Part shown: piece after piece, positions 1 through 7,261 of the stretch | How the letters are laid out: each line of letters starts with the position of its first letter | Position numbering within the stretch: position 1 is the stretch's first letter | Assembly (NCBI RefSeq): GCF_007096885.1 | Contig: NZ_VJNO01000058.1 | Coordinates: 1 to 33,497 of the forward strand | DNA length: 33,497 bases | Source of the DNA: Streptomyces sp. 130 | GTDB lineage: Bacteria > Actinomycetota > Actinomycetes > Streptomycetales > Streptomycetaceae | Direction of reading: 5' to 3' | Translations under genes and position numbers: made by a program | The notes under the pieces: model-generated | Told to the model about the DNA's origin: nothing | Database searches by the model: none | The model's input: only the letters and a program-made list of their open reading frames with translations

Positions 1-91
1 CGGCGGGCGGGGCGCCGGCGGGGGCGGCGGCCCCCCCCCCCCCCCCCCCGCCCGCCCCCCCCGGGGGGGGGCCGGGCCGGGGGGGCCGGCC
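1..91. other. Degenerate C/G tract at the window edge
   Basis: This stretch is made only of C and G, including an unbroken run of 19 C (31-49) and a run of 9 G (63-71). It breaks the upstream coding frame of the heptose adenylyltransferase gene. A homopolymer-rich C/G block of this kind at the very end of a sequence is more likely a low-quality contig end than real biology. I see no functional element in it. Confidence 0.6.
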
Positions 92-358
92 GACGACCGG
101 GCCCGCGTCCTGCTGGCACTCGACTGCGTGGACGCCGTCGCCGTCTTCGAGGAGGACACCCCCGAACGCCTCCTGGACGAACTGCGCCCGGACATCTGGG
201 CCAAGGGCGGCGACTACGCGCTCACCGACCTCCCCGAGACCGCCCTCGTGGAGAGCTGGGGCGGACAGGTGGTGCTCCTGCCCTACCTCGACGGACGCTC
301 CAGCACCCGCCTGGCCGAGCGGGCCGCCGGCCGCCCCGGCGCCCCCACCCGGCGGTGA
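92..358 (+). CDS. D-glycero-beta-D-manno-heptose 1-phosphate adenylyltransferase, C-terminal part (5' missing)
   Basis: About 88 codons can be read from position 92 to the stop at 356-358. The protein carries the family-typical stretch DRARVLLALDCVDAVAVF, then EDTPERLL, the nucleotide-binding signature KGGDYA, and a WGGQVVLLPYLDGRSST end. These match the C-terminus of RfaE2/HldE nucleotidyltransferases, which make ADP- or related NDP-heptose from heptose 1-phosphate. The N-terminal HxGH region and any kinase domain lie outside the window or are destroyed by the C/G tract. The GTG at 128 is internal and not a real start. The stop overlaps the GTG of the next gene, so the two are translationally coupled. 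It cannot be told whether this is the single-domain or the bifunctional kinase/adenylyltransferase form. Confidence 0.85.
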   Translation, partial: DDRARVLLALDCVDAVAVFEEDTPERLLDELRPDIWAKGGDYALTDLPETALVESWGGQVVLLPYLDGRSSTRLAERAAGRPGAPTRR

Positions 359-1371
359 GCCCGGTGGCCGAGACCCGCCCGGCCCCCTCGGGCGACCGCC
401 CCGCCGTCCTCGTCCTGCGCGCCCTCGGCCTCGGCGACCTGCTCGCCGCGGTGCCGGCGCTGCGGGGCGTACGGCGCGCCTTCCCGGAGTGCGAGACGGT
501 GCTCGCCGCACCGGGCAGCCTGGCGGCGGCGGTCCGGGCGACCGGAACCGTGGACGTCCACTTCGCCACGCCCGAGAACGGCCGCCAGGTACCCGCCCTG
601 GACCACTGGCCCGGCCCGCCGCCCGCCGTCGCCATCGACCTGCACGGCAACGGGCCCCTGAGCCACGACGCCCTCGCCGCCCTCGGACCCGGCCGGACGC
701 TCTCCTTCGCCCGCCCCGAGGCGGACCACCCCGACCCGCCCCGCTGGCGGCGCGACGAGCACGAACGGCTGCGCTGGTGCCGCTTCCTGACCGCGTACGG
801 CATCCCCGCCGACCCCGCGGACGTCCGCGTACCGCCGCCCGCCGCGCCCTCCCCGGCACCGGGCGCCGTCGTCCTCCACCCGGGCGCCGACGCCCCCGCG
901 CGCCGCTGGCCCGCCGAGCGGTACGCGGCCGTCGCGGCGGCGCTCCGGGACGCCGGACACCGCGTCGTCGTCAGCGGCGGCCCGGGCGAGGAGGAGCTGT
1001 GCGCCGCGATCGCCCGACGCGCCGGCCTCGGCCCCGCCGACGTGCTCGCGGGCACCCTCACCTTCGACGCCCTCTCCGCCCTCGTCGCCCACGCCGCGCT
1101 CCTCGTCAGCGGCGACACCGGGCCCGCCCACCTCGCCTACGCGCACGCCACCCGGTCCGTCACCCTGTTCGGCCCGGTCGCACCCTCGCTCTGGGGCCCG
1201 CCGCCGGACCGCCGGCACACCGCTCTCCGGCACCCCGGCCCGCCCGGCGACCCCCACGCCGCCACCCCCGACCCGCTGCTCCTGCGCATCACCGTCGACG
1301 AGGTGCTGGGCAGCGCCCTGGCCGCCCTGCACCGGGGCGGGGCGGCGAAGGAGGCGGCCGGGCATGGCTGA
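355..1371 (+). CDS. Glycosyltransferase family 9 (heptosyltransferase-like)
   Basis: This 338-aa protein has the GT9 (ADP-heptose:LPS heptosyltransferase) layout. It has an N-terminal Rossmann half opening with LVLRALGLGDLLAAVPAL (residues 19-36). The donor-binding half contains HPGA (175-178) followed by RRWP, the VSGGPGEEEL strand-loop, and the SGDTGPAH motif (252-259) that is diagnostic for the family. It starts at a GTG within the GTGA overlap with the heptose adenylyltransferase stop, so it is probably translated by coupling. Pairing with a heptose-nucleotide synthesis gene supports a heptosyl donor. Actinomycetes have no lipopolysaccharide, so the acceptor is unknown; a cell-envelope glycan or a secreted glycoconjugate is possible. 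Confidence 0.88.
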   Translation: MSPVAETRPAPSGDRPAVLVLRALGLGDLLAAVPALRGVRRAFPECETVLAAPGSLAAAVRATGTVDVHFATPENGRQVPALDHWPGPPPAVAIDLHGNGPLSHDALAALGPGRTLSFARPEADHPDPPRWRRDEHERLRWCRFLTAYGIPADPADVRVPPPAAPSPAPGAVVLHPGADAPARRWPAERYAAVAAALRDAGHRVVVSGGPGEEELCAAIARRAGLGPADVLAGTLTFDALSALVAHAALLVSGDTGPAHLAYAHATRSVTLFGPVAPSLWGPPPDRRHTALRHPGPPGDPHAATPDPLLLRITVDEVLGSALAALHRGGAAKEAAGHG

Positions 1372-2275
1372 GCACGCCCGGGAACCGGCCGGGCGCCAGG
1401 GCAGGACCACCGTCGCGATCATCACGCGCAACCGCCGGGAGAGCCTGCTCAGAACCCTGGACCGGCTGGCCGCCCTGCCGGAGCGACCGCCCGTCCTCGT
1501 GGTCGACAACGGATCGACGGACGGCACCGCCGAAGCGGTACGGCGCCACCCCGGAGGTGCCCGGCTGCTCTCCCCGGGCCGCAACACCGGCGCCCTCGGC
1601 CGCAACCTCGCCGCGCGCCGGGCCACCACCCCCTACGTGGCCTTCAGCGACGACGACTCCTGGTGGGAGCCGGGCGCCCTGCGGGCCGCGGAAGCCCTCT
1701 TCGACAGTTACCCGAAGCTGGGCCTGCTGGCCTCCCGCACCCTGGTGCACCCCACGGGCGAACCGGACCCGCTCAACCGGGTCCTCGCCGCCTCGCCGCT
1801 CCCCGGCCGCGCGGACCTGCCCGGAACGCCGGTGCTGGGCTTCCTCGGATGCGCGGCGGTGGTCCGCCGCTCCGCGTTCCTCGACGCGGGCGGCTACCAC
1901 AGCCTCCTCTTCTTCGGCGCGGAGGAGACCCTGCTCGCCTACGACCTCACGGCGGCGGGCTGGGGCGTCGTCTACGAACCCGGCCTGGTCGCCCACCACC
2001 GGCCCGACCCGGGGGAGCGGCCCGGCCGCACCGTCGCCGTGCTCCGCAACACGCTCCTCACGGCCTGGCTGAGACGGCCCCTGCCGGTCGCCCTGCGCGA
2101 GACCGCCCGGCTGGCCGGTGCCTGCGCCCGCGGCCGGCCCGGCGCCGGACGCGCCCTGCGCCAAGCCCTGGCCCGGCTCCCCGCGGCCCTGCACCGGCGC
2201 AGCGAGCTGCCGCCCTGGGTCGAGCGCCAGATCCGGCTCCTGGAGAGCGCCCCGCCGAACGGAGACGACCGATGA
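1364..2275 (+). CDS. Glycosyltransferase family 2, copy 1
   Basis: This 303-aa GT-A-fold glycosyltransferase starts with VAIITRNRRESLLRTL, followed by VVDNGSTDGTAEAV, both hallmarks of GT2 nucleotide-sugar binding. An acidic DDD triad for metal binding is at residues 96-98 (FSDDDSWWEPG). A C-terminal acceptor region includes FFGAEETLLAYDL, the ED/EE-type catalytic-base region. The ATG overlaps the end of the GT9 gene by 8 nt. The protein is clearly paralogous to the next gene along its whole length, including the RNTGALGRNLA-type loop. No transmembrane segment is evident, so it probably works at the cytoplasmic face. The sugar and acceptor cannot be named from sequence. Confidence 0.88.
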   Translation: MAEHAREPAGRQGRTTVAIITRNRRESLLRTLDRLAALPERPPVLVVDNGSTDGTAEAVRRHPGGARLLSPGRNTGALGRNLAARRATTPYVAFSDDDSWWEPGALRAAEALFDSYPKLGLLASRTLVHPTGEPDPLNRVLAASPLPGRADLPGTPVLGFLGCAAVVRRSAFLDAGGYHSLLFFGAEETLLAYDLTAAGWGVVYEPGLVAHHRPDPGERPGRTVAVLRNTLLTAWLRRPLPVALRETARLAGACARGRPGAGRALRQALARLPAALHRRSELPPWVERQIRLLESAPPNGDDR

Positions 2276-3189
2276 GCCCCGGCGCCCCGCCCGCCCCCGA
2301 TCCCCGCGTCACGGTGGTGATCATCACCCGCGACCGCCGTGCCGAGCTGCTGCGCACCCTGCGCCTGCTGAGCCGGCTCCCGGAGCGGCCCGCCGTCATC
2401 GTCACGGACAACGCCTCCGGGGACGGCACGGCCGAGGCCGTCGCCCGGGAATTTCCGGACGTGCGGCTGCTCACCCCCGGCCGGAACCTGGGCGCCGTCG
2501 GCCGGAACCTCGCCGTCCGCCAGGTCCGTACCCCGTACGTGGCGTTCTGCGACGACGACACCTGGTGGGACCCGGGCGCCCTGCGCGTCGCGGCCGACCG
2601 GCTCGACGCGCACGAGCGGCTGGCGGCCGTCACCGCGCGGATCGTCGTCGAGCCCGCGGGCGAGGACGACCCCGTGGTCGCCGAGCTCCGCGACTCGCCG
2701 CTCACCGGCCCGTCCTGGCTGCCCGGCCCCGCGATCGGCTCGTTCCTGGCGGCGGCGACCGTGATGCGCACCGAGGCGTTCCGCGAGGCGGGCGGCTTCC
2801 ACCCCGGGCTCTGGCTCGGCGGCGAGGAGGAGCTGATGGCCACCGACCTGATGCGCGCCGGATGGTGGCTCGCGTACGTCCCCGAGATGGTCATCCACCA
2901 CGCCGCGTCCACCGTCCGCGACAGCACCGCCCGGCGCGTGCTCGGACTGCGCAACACGCTCTGGTTCACCTGGCTGCGCCGCCCGGCCGGCTCCGCGCTC
3001 CGCCGCACCCTCTACCTGCTGGCCACCGTTCCCAGGGACCGGGCCTCGCTGCGCGCCTTCGCCCAGGCCGGCCGGGGCCTGCCCTGGGTGCTGCGCCAGC
3101 GCAGGCCCGTGCCGGCGGACATCGAACGGCGGCTGGCGGCCCTGGAACGCGCCCAGCGGCAGGGGACCGCGCGGCGCTACGTCGGCTGA
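2272..3189 (+). CDS. Glycosyltransferase family 2, copy 2
   Basis: The start is the ATG in an ATGA overlap with the preceding gene, giving 305 aa; a longer upstream reading is only a shadow frame. VTVVIITRDRRAELLRTL and TDNASGDGTAEAV form the nucleotide-binding region, and the DDD triad is at residues 94-96. LGGEEELMATDLMRAG matches the catalytic-base region of copy 1. The two GT2 proteins share layout and many identical motifs, so they most likely arose by tandem duplication and may add successive sugars. The 3' end overlaps the convergent sigma-factor gene by 13 nt. Fourth gene of the heptose/glycan operon. Confidence 0.88.
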   Translation: MSPGAPPAPDPRVTVVIITRDRRAELLRTLRLLSRLPERPAVIVTDNASGDGTAEAVAREFPDVRLLTPGRNLGAVGRNLAVRQVRTPYVAFCDDDTWWDPGALRVAADRLDAHERLAAVTARIVVEPAGEDDPVVAELRDSPLTGPSWLPGPAIGSFLAAATVMRTEAFREAGGFHPGLWLGGEEELMATDLMRAGWWLAYVPEMVIHHAASTVRDSTARRVLGLRNTLWFTWLRRPAGSALRRTLYLLATVPRDRASLRAFAQAGRGLPWVLRQRRPVPADIERRLAALERAQRQGTARRYVG

Positions 3190-3983
3190 CCGGCCGCCTC
3201 CTGGAGCGCCTGCCTGCGCACCTCCTCGCAGCACTGGGCGATCAGCCGGGAGACGTGCATCTGCGAGATGCCGAGCTTCTCGGCGATCCGGTCCTGCGTC
3301 ATGTCGCGGAAGAACCGCAGGTAGAGGATGGTGCGCTCACGCTCCGGCAGGCCGCGCAGCCCCGGCTTGACGGCTTCGCGGTCGACCGCGACGTCCAGGG
3401 CGTGGTCGCACAGGCCCAGGGTGTCGGCGAGGCACGACCCGTCCTCGGCCCGGGGCACCTCGGCGTCCAGCGACAGCGTGCGGTAGCTGTCCAGGGCCTC
3501 CAGTCCGGCCCGGACGTCCTCGGCGCAGAGCCCTGTCGCGGCCCCGATCTCCGCCTCGGTGGGCAGTCGTCCGCCCGGTGCCTGGGCGAGGTCGCGCCGG
3601 GCGATCCGCACCTGGTTGCGCAGGTCCTGGACCCGTCGCGGCACATGGACGTCCCAGGTGTGGTCGCGGAAGTGGCGCTTGAGCTCGCCGACCACGGTGG
3701 GGATGGCGTACGTCTCGAAGGCCTTGCCGCGTTCGGGGTCGTACCGGTCCACCGCCTTGACGAGGCCGATCGCGGCCACCTGGCGCAGATCGTCCAGCGG
3801 CTCACCGCGGTCGCGGAAGCGCGAGGCCAGCCGGTGGGCCATGGGCAGCCACGCGCAGACGGTCTCGCGGCGCAGTTCGTCCTTCTCGGGGCCGTCGGGC
3901 AGGGCGCGCAGGCGGTGGAAGGCCGACGTCTTCGCCGCTGCGTCCTCGTGTCGTGCGGGGGCAGTCTGCCGGGCACCGGCCAT
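3177..3983 (-). CDS. RNA polymerase sigma factor of the SigB/SigF/SigG group
   Basis: This 268-aa alternative sigma factor directs RNA polymerase to stress or developmental promoters. Region 2 is at about residues 42-120, with DDLRQVAAIGLVKAVDRYDP (64-83) and KAFETYAIPTVVGELKRHFR, both highly typical of SigB/SigF. Region 3 spans about 121-190. Region 4 includes LPERERTILYLRFF and the helix-turn-helix TQDRIAEKLGISQMHVSRLI (229-248). The ATG at 3983 is preferred because GAGGAG lies 8 nt upstream; an in-frame GTG three codons earlier would overlap that site. No anti-sigma (RsbW-like) or anti-anti-sigma gene is adjacent, so it is an orphan here. A SigB-type promoter-like sequence precedes it, suggesting autoregulation. 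Its 3' end overlaps the convergent GT2 gene. Confidence 0.92.
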   Translation of the reverse strand: MAGARQTAPARHEDAAAKTSAFHRLRALPDGPEKDELRRETVCAWLPMAHRLASRFRDRGEPLDDLRQVAAIGLVKAVDRYDPERGKAFETYAIPTVVGELKRHFRDHTWDVHVPRRVQDLRNQVRIARRDLAQAPGGRLPTEAEIGAATGLCAEDVRAGLEALDSYRTLSLDAEVPRAEDGSCLADTLGLCDHALDVAVDREAVKPGLRGLPERERTILYLRFFRDMTQDRIAEKLGISQMHVSRLIAQCCEEVRRQALQEAAGQPT

Positions 3984-4098
3984 GGTCTTCACTCCTCGGC
4001 GTCGCCTGTCGGGACCGCCGTGGAAGCCTCCGCCGGGCAGGCGGCACCCGGAGCGGAGCTCCCACGGGCGCGCCTCCTGTCCGAAGCACCCCTGGCCC

Positions 4099-4123
4099 AT
4101 TCCCGGACAGGGCCGCCTCAAAC
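4099..4123 (-). promoter_or_regulatory. SigB-type promoter-like sequence upstream of the sigma factor gene
   Basis: On the minus strand a GTTT (4123-4120) is followed by 15 nt and GGGAAT (4104-4099). This fits the SigB-group pattern (GTTT, 14-16 nt, GGGWAW in Bacillus; GNNT, 14-16 nt, GGGTAC/T in Streptomyces SigB). The start point would be near 4090, giving a leader of roughly 105 nt. It would make the sigma gene autoregulated. Motif match only; no expression evidence. Confidence 0.5.
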
Positions 4124-4238
4124 ATGCGGGGAGCACGAGCCCGGCCAGGAGGCCGGCAGTCCGCGCGCCGCCTCCTCGACGGGCGGCCACCGCCTCACAG
4201 GTGCGGGGGAGGGGCGTCCCGGCGGCGGGCACCGGACC

Positions 4239-4267
4239 GGGCACTGCCGGCATCGGTGCCGGTGCCC
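4239..4267 (-). terminator. Imperfect hairpin after the MFS gene
   Basis: GGGCA (4239-4243) pairs with TGCCC (4263-4267), and CCGGCA (4247-4252) pairs with TGCCGG (4257-4262) around a TCGG loop. A 3-nt bulge interrupts the left arm. It lies 27 nt past the MFS stop on the minus strand. There is no T-run, which is common for actinomycete terminators. Confidence 0.35.
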
Positions 4268-4293
4268 GCGGTGACCGCCGCGACACGTCCGGA

Positions 4294-5673
4294 TCAGGCG
4301 GCCGGCGTCAGGGCGGGCACGGGCGCCGGGGCCGCCGCCGGCTCCTGGGGCGGGGCGGGGCGGACCGCCCCGGCCGCCTCCCGGGCCACCGCGCGACCGC
4401 GCAGCCCGCCGGCCGCGATGGCACCCGCGATCAGCAGCCCGCCGGCGACCAGCGCGCCCCGGGCGCCCGCGAACTCGACCAGCAGTCCGAGCAGCGGCGG
4501 CCCCGCCAGCTGCCACCCGGTGCTCGCGCTGCGCCAGACGCCGAGCACCCGGCCACGCATCTCGGGCTCGGGCTCGGTCTGGAGCACGGTCGACCCGGCC
4601 GTGTCGGACACGGACTCCACGACGGCCATGGGGACGACCAGCGCGACGAGCACCATGAGCCCGGGGGCGAGGCCCGCCGCGACCTGGAGGAGCCCGCCGC
4701 ACGCGGCGAGGACGCCCACCAGCCGCACGGTCGGGTTGCGCAGCCGCCCGGCGACCACGGCGCCCAGGATGCCGCCGACGGCCAGCACGGTGGAGACCGT
4801 GCCGAAGTCGCTCTCGTCGGCGCCGAGCGGGCCGATGACCAGCACGGCGAGCGTCAGCTGGTAGTTCCGGCCGAAGACCGAACTCACCGCGGTGATCCCG
4901 GCCAGGGCGACCAGCCCCGGCTTCCCGAGGAAGTAGGCCACCCCGGCCCGGGCGTCCCCGCCGGCCGGTGCGCGTTTCGCCGGGGCGGGGCGCTTCTCGC
5001 GGGACGCCCGCCGGACCGGCGCCGCCTCCCCGGCGGGCCGCAGGAAGGGGATCACCGCGGTGACGCAGAGGAAGGAGATGCCGTTGACCACGTACGCCGA
5101 CCCGGTGCCGAGCGTCCCGACGGCCACCGCCGCCAGCGCGGTCCCGGCGAGCCGGCCGGCGCTGTGCACCATCGAACCGAGCGCGATGGCCGAGGGCACG
5201 TCCGTCCGGGGCACGAGGTCGTTGCCCAGGAGCGAGGTCGCGGGCCCGTCGATGGTGTTGACGATGCCGGTGACCGCCGCGAGGCCGAGCAGCACCGGCA
5301 TGTTCAGCAGTCCGGCCCCGAACAGGGCGGCCGTCGAGAACGCGATCACGGCGAGGACCGCCTGACTGACCGCGGCCGTGACCTTGAGCGGCCAGCGGTC
5401 CACCACGGCGCCGCCGAAGACACCGAGCAGCAGTCCGGGACCGGCCTGGACGGCCAGGGACAGCCCCGTCGCCGCGGCCGAACCGGTGATCTGGAGCACC
5501 AGCAGATTCTGCACGGTGAGCTGCATCCACGCGCCGGTGTTCGACACCAGGTTGGCGGCGGACCACCAGCGCATGCTGGGAACGGCCAGGCATCGCCAGG
5601 GGCTGCTGCCCCGGCGGCGCGTCTTCCGGGCGGACTCGGGAACGGAGGCGGCAGGAGGCACGGGGGAGCACAT
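4294..5673 (-). CDS. MFS transporter (EntS/MFS_3-like exporter)
   Basis: This 459-aa integral membrane protein has about 12 predicted helices. The first helices carry the pattern common in EntS-type exporters: WWSAANLVSNTGAWMQLT, then SLAVQAGPGLLLGVFGGAVVD with RWPLK after helix 2. Helices are followed by LLNMPVLLGLAAVTGIVNTID and GSAYVVNGISFLCVTAV, then a basic cytoplasmic loop (about residues 210-235), and a second six-helix half. The C-terminus is Pro/Ala-rich. Such proteins use proton antiport to export small molecules such as siderophores or drugs. The substrate cannot be inferred and no siderophore genes are nearby. The ATG at 5673 has only a weak ribosome binding site (GGAA, very close), so the true start could be a few codons downstream. 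Confidence 0.85.
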   Translation of the reverse strand: MCSPVPPAASVPESARKTRRRGSSPWRCLAVPSMRWWSAANLVSNTGAWMQLTVQNLLVLQITGSAAATGLSLAVQAGPGLLLGVFGGAVVDRWPLKVTAAVSQAVLAVIAFSTAALFGAGLLNMPVLLGLAAVTGIVNTIDGPATSLLGNDLVPRTDVPSAIALGSMVHSAGRLAGTALAAVAVGTLGTGSAYVVNGISFLCVTAVIPFLRPAGEAAPVRRASREKRPAPAKRAPAGGDARAGVAYFLGKPGLVALAGITAVSSVFGRNYQLTLAVLVIGPLGADESDFGTVSTVLAVGGILGAVVAGRLRNPTVRLVGVLAACGGLLQVAAGLAPGLMVLVALVVPMAVVESVSDTAGSTVLQTEPEPEMRGRVLGVWRSASTGWQLAGPPLLGLLVEFAGARGALVAGGLLIAGAIAAGGLRGRAVAREAAGAVRPAPPQEPAAAPAPVPALTPAA

Positions 5674-5746
5674 TTCCGACGGGGGCGGTGGAGCAGCACG
5701 CGTCGGATCACGGAACGGTGTCTCGGTAACGCCTCGGCTGCGAAGG

Positions 5747-5770
5747 GCCGGCGGGCCACTGCCCGCCGGC
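5747..5770 (-). terminator. Perfect 10-bp hairpin between VOC and MFS genes
   Basis: GCCGGCGGGC (5747-5756) and GCCCGCCGGC (5761-5770) form a perfect 10-bp stem with a CACT loop. It lies 128 nt past the stop of the VOC gene and upstream of the MFS gene, both minus strand. A T-less terminator is the likely role. The rest of 5674-5897 shows no gene and no clear promoter. Confidence 0.5.
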
Positions 5771-5897
5771 GCGTCTCATCTTCACAAATATCCCGCCCAG
5801 CCACCGGCCGAGGCGCCCGCCCGCCGGCCTCCCAACCGCCCGGATCCCAGTCACCGCAAGGGATTTCGCGCGCTGGTGGGTTTCCTCACACAACCCG

Positions 5898-6662
5898 TCA
5901 GCGGTCCGAGACCGTGAAGAGCGCGCCCTCCGGATCGCGCAGCACGAACGCGGTCCCCGGCACCCCGTCCACCGGCGTGGCCTCGCCCCCGGCGGCCACC
6001 GCTGCCTCGGCCGCCCGCCCGCTGTCGGGCACCAGGAAGTCCACGATCCAGCGCGCCCGTACCCGGGGGTCCGGGGCGTCCTCCACCCCGCCGCCGCGCA
6101 GCGTCACCACCGTGTGTCCGCCCGCCCTCACGAACACCCGGTCCTCCGCGTACTCGACGGCGCACCGGCTGTGCGGCCTCGCCCAGCCGAAGACCTCCGC
6201 GTAGAAGATGGCCGCCTCCAGGGCGTGGCGCGACTGGAGGTCCACCCTGGCCGGGGCGCGGGGCCCCTCCGCCCAGACGGGTGCCGGGCCCTCCCAGAAG
6301 CCGAAGACGGCCCCCTCCCGGTCGGCGGCGATCGCCGCCCGCCCGTCGCCCAGCGGCAGCGGACCCACGGCGAGCGTGGCACCGCGCTCCCGGACGCGGT
6401 CGGCCGTACCGTCCGCGCCCGGCACGGCGAAGTACGGAATCCAGGCCGGGGGCGGACCGCCGGTGCCCGGGCAGCGCCCCAGGCCGGCGATCGCCCTGCC
6501 GTGCGCACGCGCCAGTACGAAGTCTTCACCGAGGCTGCTGGCGTGGAATTCCCAGCCCATCACCCGGCCGTAGAAAGCCCGCGCGGCCGGCGGGTCGTGG
6601 GTCGTGAGGCTCACCCAGCAGGGCGCGCCCGCCACGGGTGTCTTCCAGTCGAGACTCGGCAT
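5898..6662 (-). CDS. VOC family protein with two glyoxalase-like domains
   Basis: The protein has 254 aa from the ATG at 6662, which has AAGGAG 6 nt upstream. It holds two vicinal-oxygen-chelate domains. Domain 1 covers about residues 8-120 (APCWVSLTTHDPPAARAFYG, MGWEF, YFAVPGADGTADRV, GPLPLGDGRAAIAADREGAV). Domain 2 covers about 130-254 (RVDLQSRHALEAAIFYAEVF, then WIVDFLVPDSGRAAEAA, then FVLRDPEGALFTV). This architecture matches actinomycete two-domain VOC proteins such as the hydroxylase-annotated CFP30-like group. They may bind metal for dioxygenase, isomerase or resistance functions. Conserved metal ligands are partly unclear, so no reaction is assigned. It stands alone as a transcription unit between hairpins. 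Confidence 0.8.
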   Translation of the reverse strand: MPSLDWKTPVAGAPCWVSLTTHDPPAARAFYGRVMGWEFHASSLGEDFVLARAHGRAIAGLGRCPGTGGPPPAWIPYFAVPGADGTADRVRERGATLAVGPLPLGDGRAAIAADREGAVFGFWEGPAPVWAEGPRAPARVDLQSRHALEAAIFYAEVFGWARPHSRCAVEYAEDRVFVRAGGHTVVTLRGGGVEDAPDPRVRARWIVDFLVPDSGRAAEAAVAAGGEATPVDGVPGTAFVLRDPEGALFTVSDR

Positions 6663-6778
6663 GCGGCGCTCCTTCGCCGGGGGCCCTCTAGAACGATGCG
6701 CCCGCGCCCCGGCCCGCGCACGCGCTCGCCCCGGCGCCCGCACCCGATTCCGCACCGGGCCGGCGGCCGGGGAGCCGG

Positions 6779-7261
6779 TCAGCTCGTCAGTACCTGCGGC
6801 GAGACCACCTTGATCATGGCGTTCGTCCAGCGCTGCTGGCGCAGGGTCTGCGGGTGGCAGCGTTCGGTCAGGCCGAGCAGTTCCTGATCGCCGGCGGCCT
6901 GGGCGGTCTGGGCCAGCAGCTCCCAGTCCACGGAGACGGCCGCCGCCTTCAGATAGGTGTCGCGCAGATCCCGCAGGAGCAGCAGGCCGGTCCCGGGACG
7001 CCGTCCGACGAGCTCGCCGCCCTTCTCCCGCAGCCAGGCCGCTGCCGTGGACTCCTCCTTCGGCTCGGGGGAGAGGTCGATCCCGTGATCGGCTGCCGCC
7101 CCGGCCAGTTCCCTCACGTGCTGCCGCGACCAGGCGGCCAGGTCGCGGGCCACATGGTGCACCTCGTGGTCGGTGGCGTGCGTGCTGGAGAGCCGCATCA
7201 GCCGCACCGCGAGCGCGTTCTCCCCGTGGTGCACCTCCTTGAGGACCAGGTCCAGCTTCAT
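6779..7261 (-). CDS. Small helical His/Glu-rich protein coupled to the molybdopterin oxidoreductase
   Basis: I do not recognise a named family. The 160-aa protein starts at an ATG overlapping the oxidoreductase stop (ATGA), with GGAGGAG 5 nt upstream, so translation is coupled. Predicted structure is almost all helix. Histidines and acids cluster in the N-terminal half: E9/H12, H28, H32/E33/H36, H48 and E51. A second set is near the C-terminus (E133/H136, in a TERCH stretch). Three ExxH motifs and one HxxxH are compatible with a ferritin-like or hemerythrin-like metal-binding bundle, but spacing does not fit either family exactly. There is no signal peptide. Its constant partner is presumably the molybdopterin enzyme, as an electron-transfer partner, maturation chaperone or sensor. 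Confidence 0.75.
   Translation of the reverse strand: MKLDLVLKEVHHGENALAVRLMRLSSTHATDHEVHHVARDLAAWSRQHVRELAGAAADHGIDLSPEPKEESTAAAWLREKGGELVGRRPGTGLLLLRDLRDTYLKAAAVSVDWELLAQTAQAAGDQELLGLTERCHPQTLRQQRWTNAMIKVVSPQVLTS

Larger units (their letters stand above)
3984..4293. other. 310-nt intergenic region between sigma factor and MFS gene
   Basis: No convincing gene is present; reading frames here have no ribosome binding site or recognisable product. The region holds the leader and a SigB-type promoter-like sequence for the sigma gene (4099-4123, minus) and an imperfect hairpin (4239-4267) that may end the MFS transcript. Both flanking genes run on the minus strand, so the sigma gene is downstream of the exporter but seems to have its own promoter. 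Confidence 0.6.

Noticed and set aside
128..130. GTG as the start of the first gene
   Set aside because: The conserved family sequence continues upstream in frame (DDRARVLLALDC), so this GTG is internal.
4294..5673. Siderophore exporter call for the MFS gene
   Set aside because: Similarity to EntS is at the fold level only and no siderophore biosynthesis genes are in the window.
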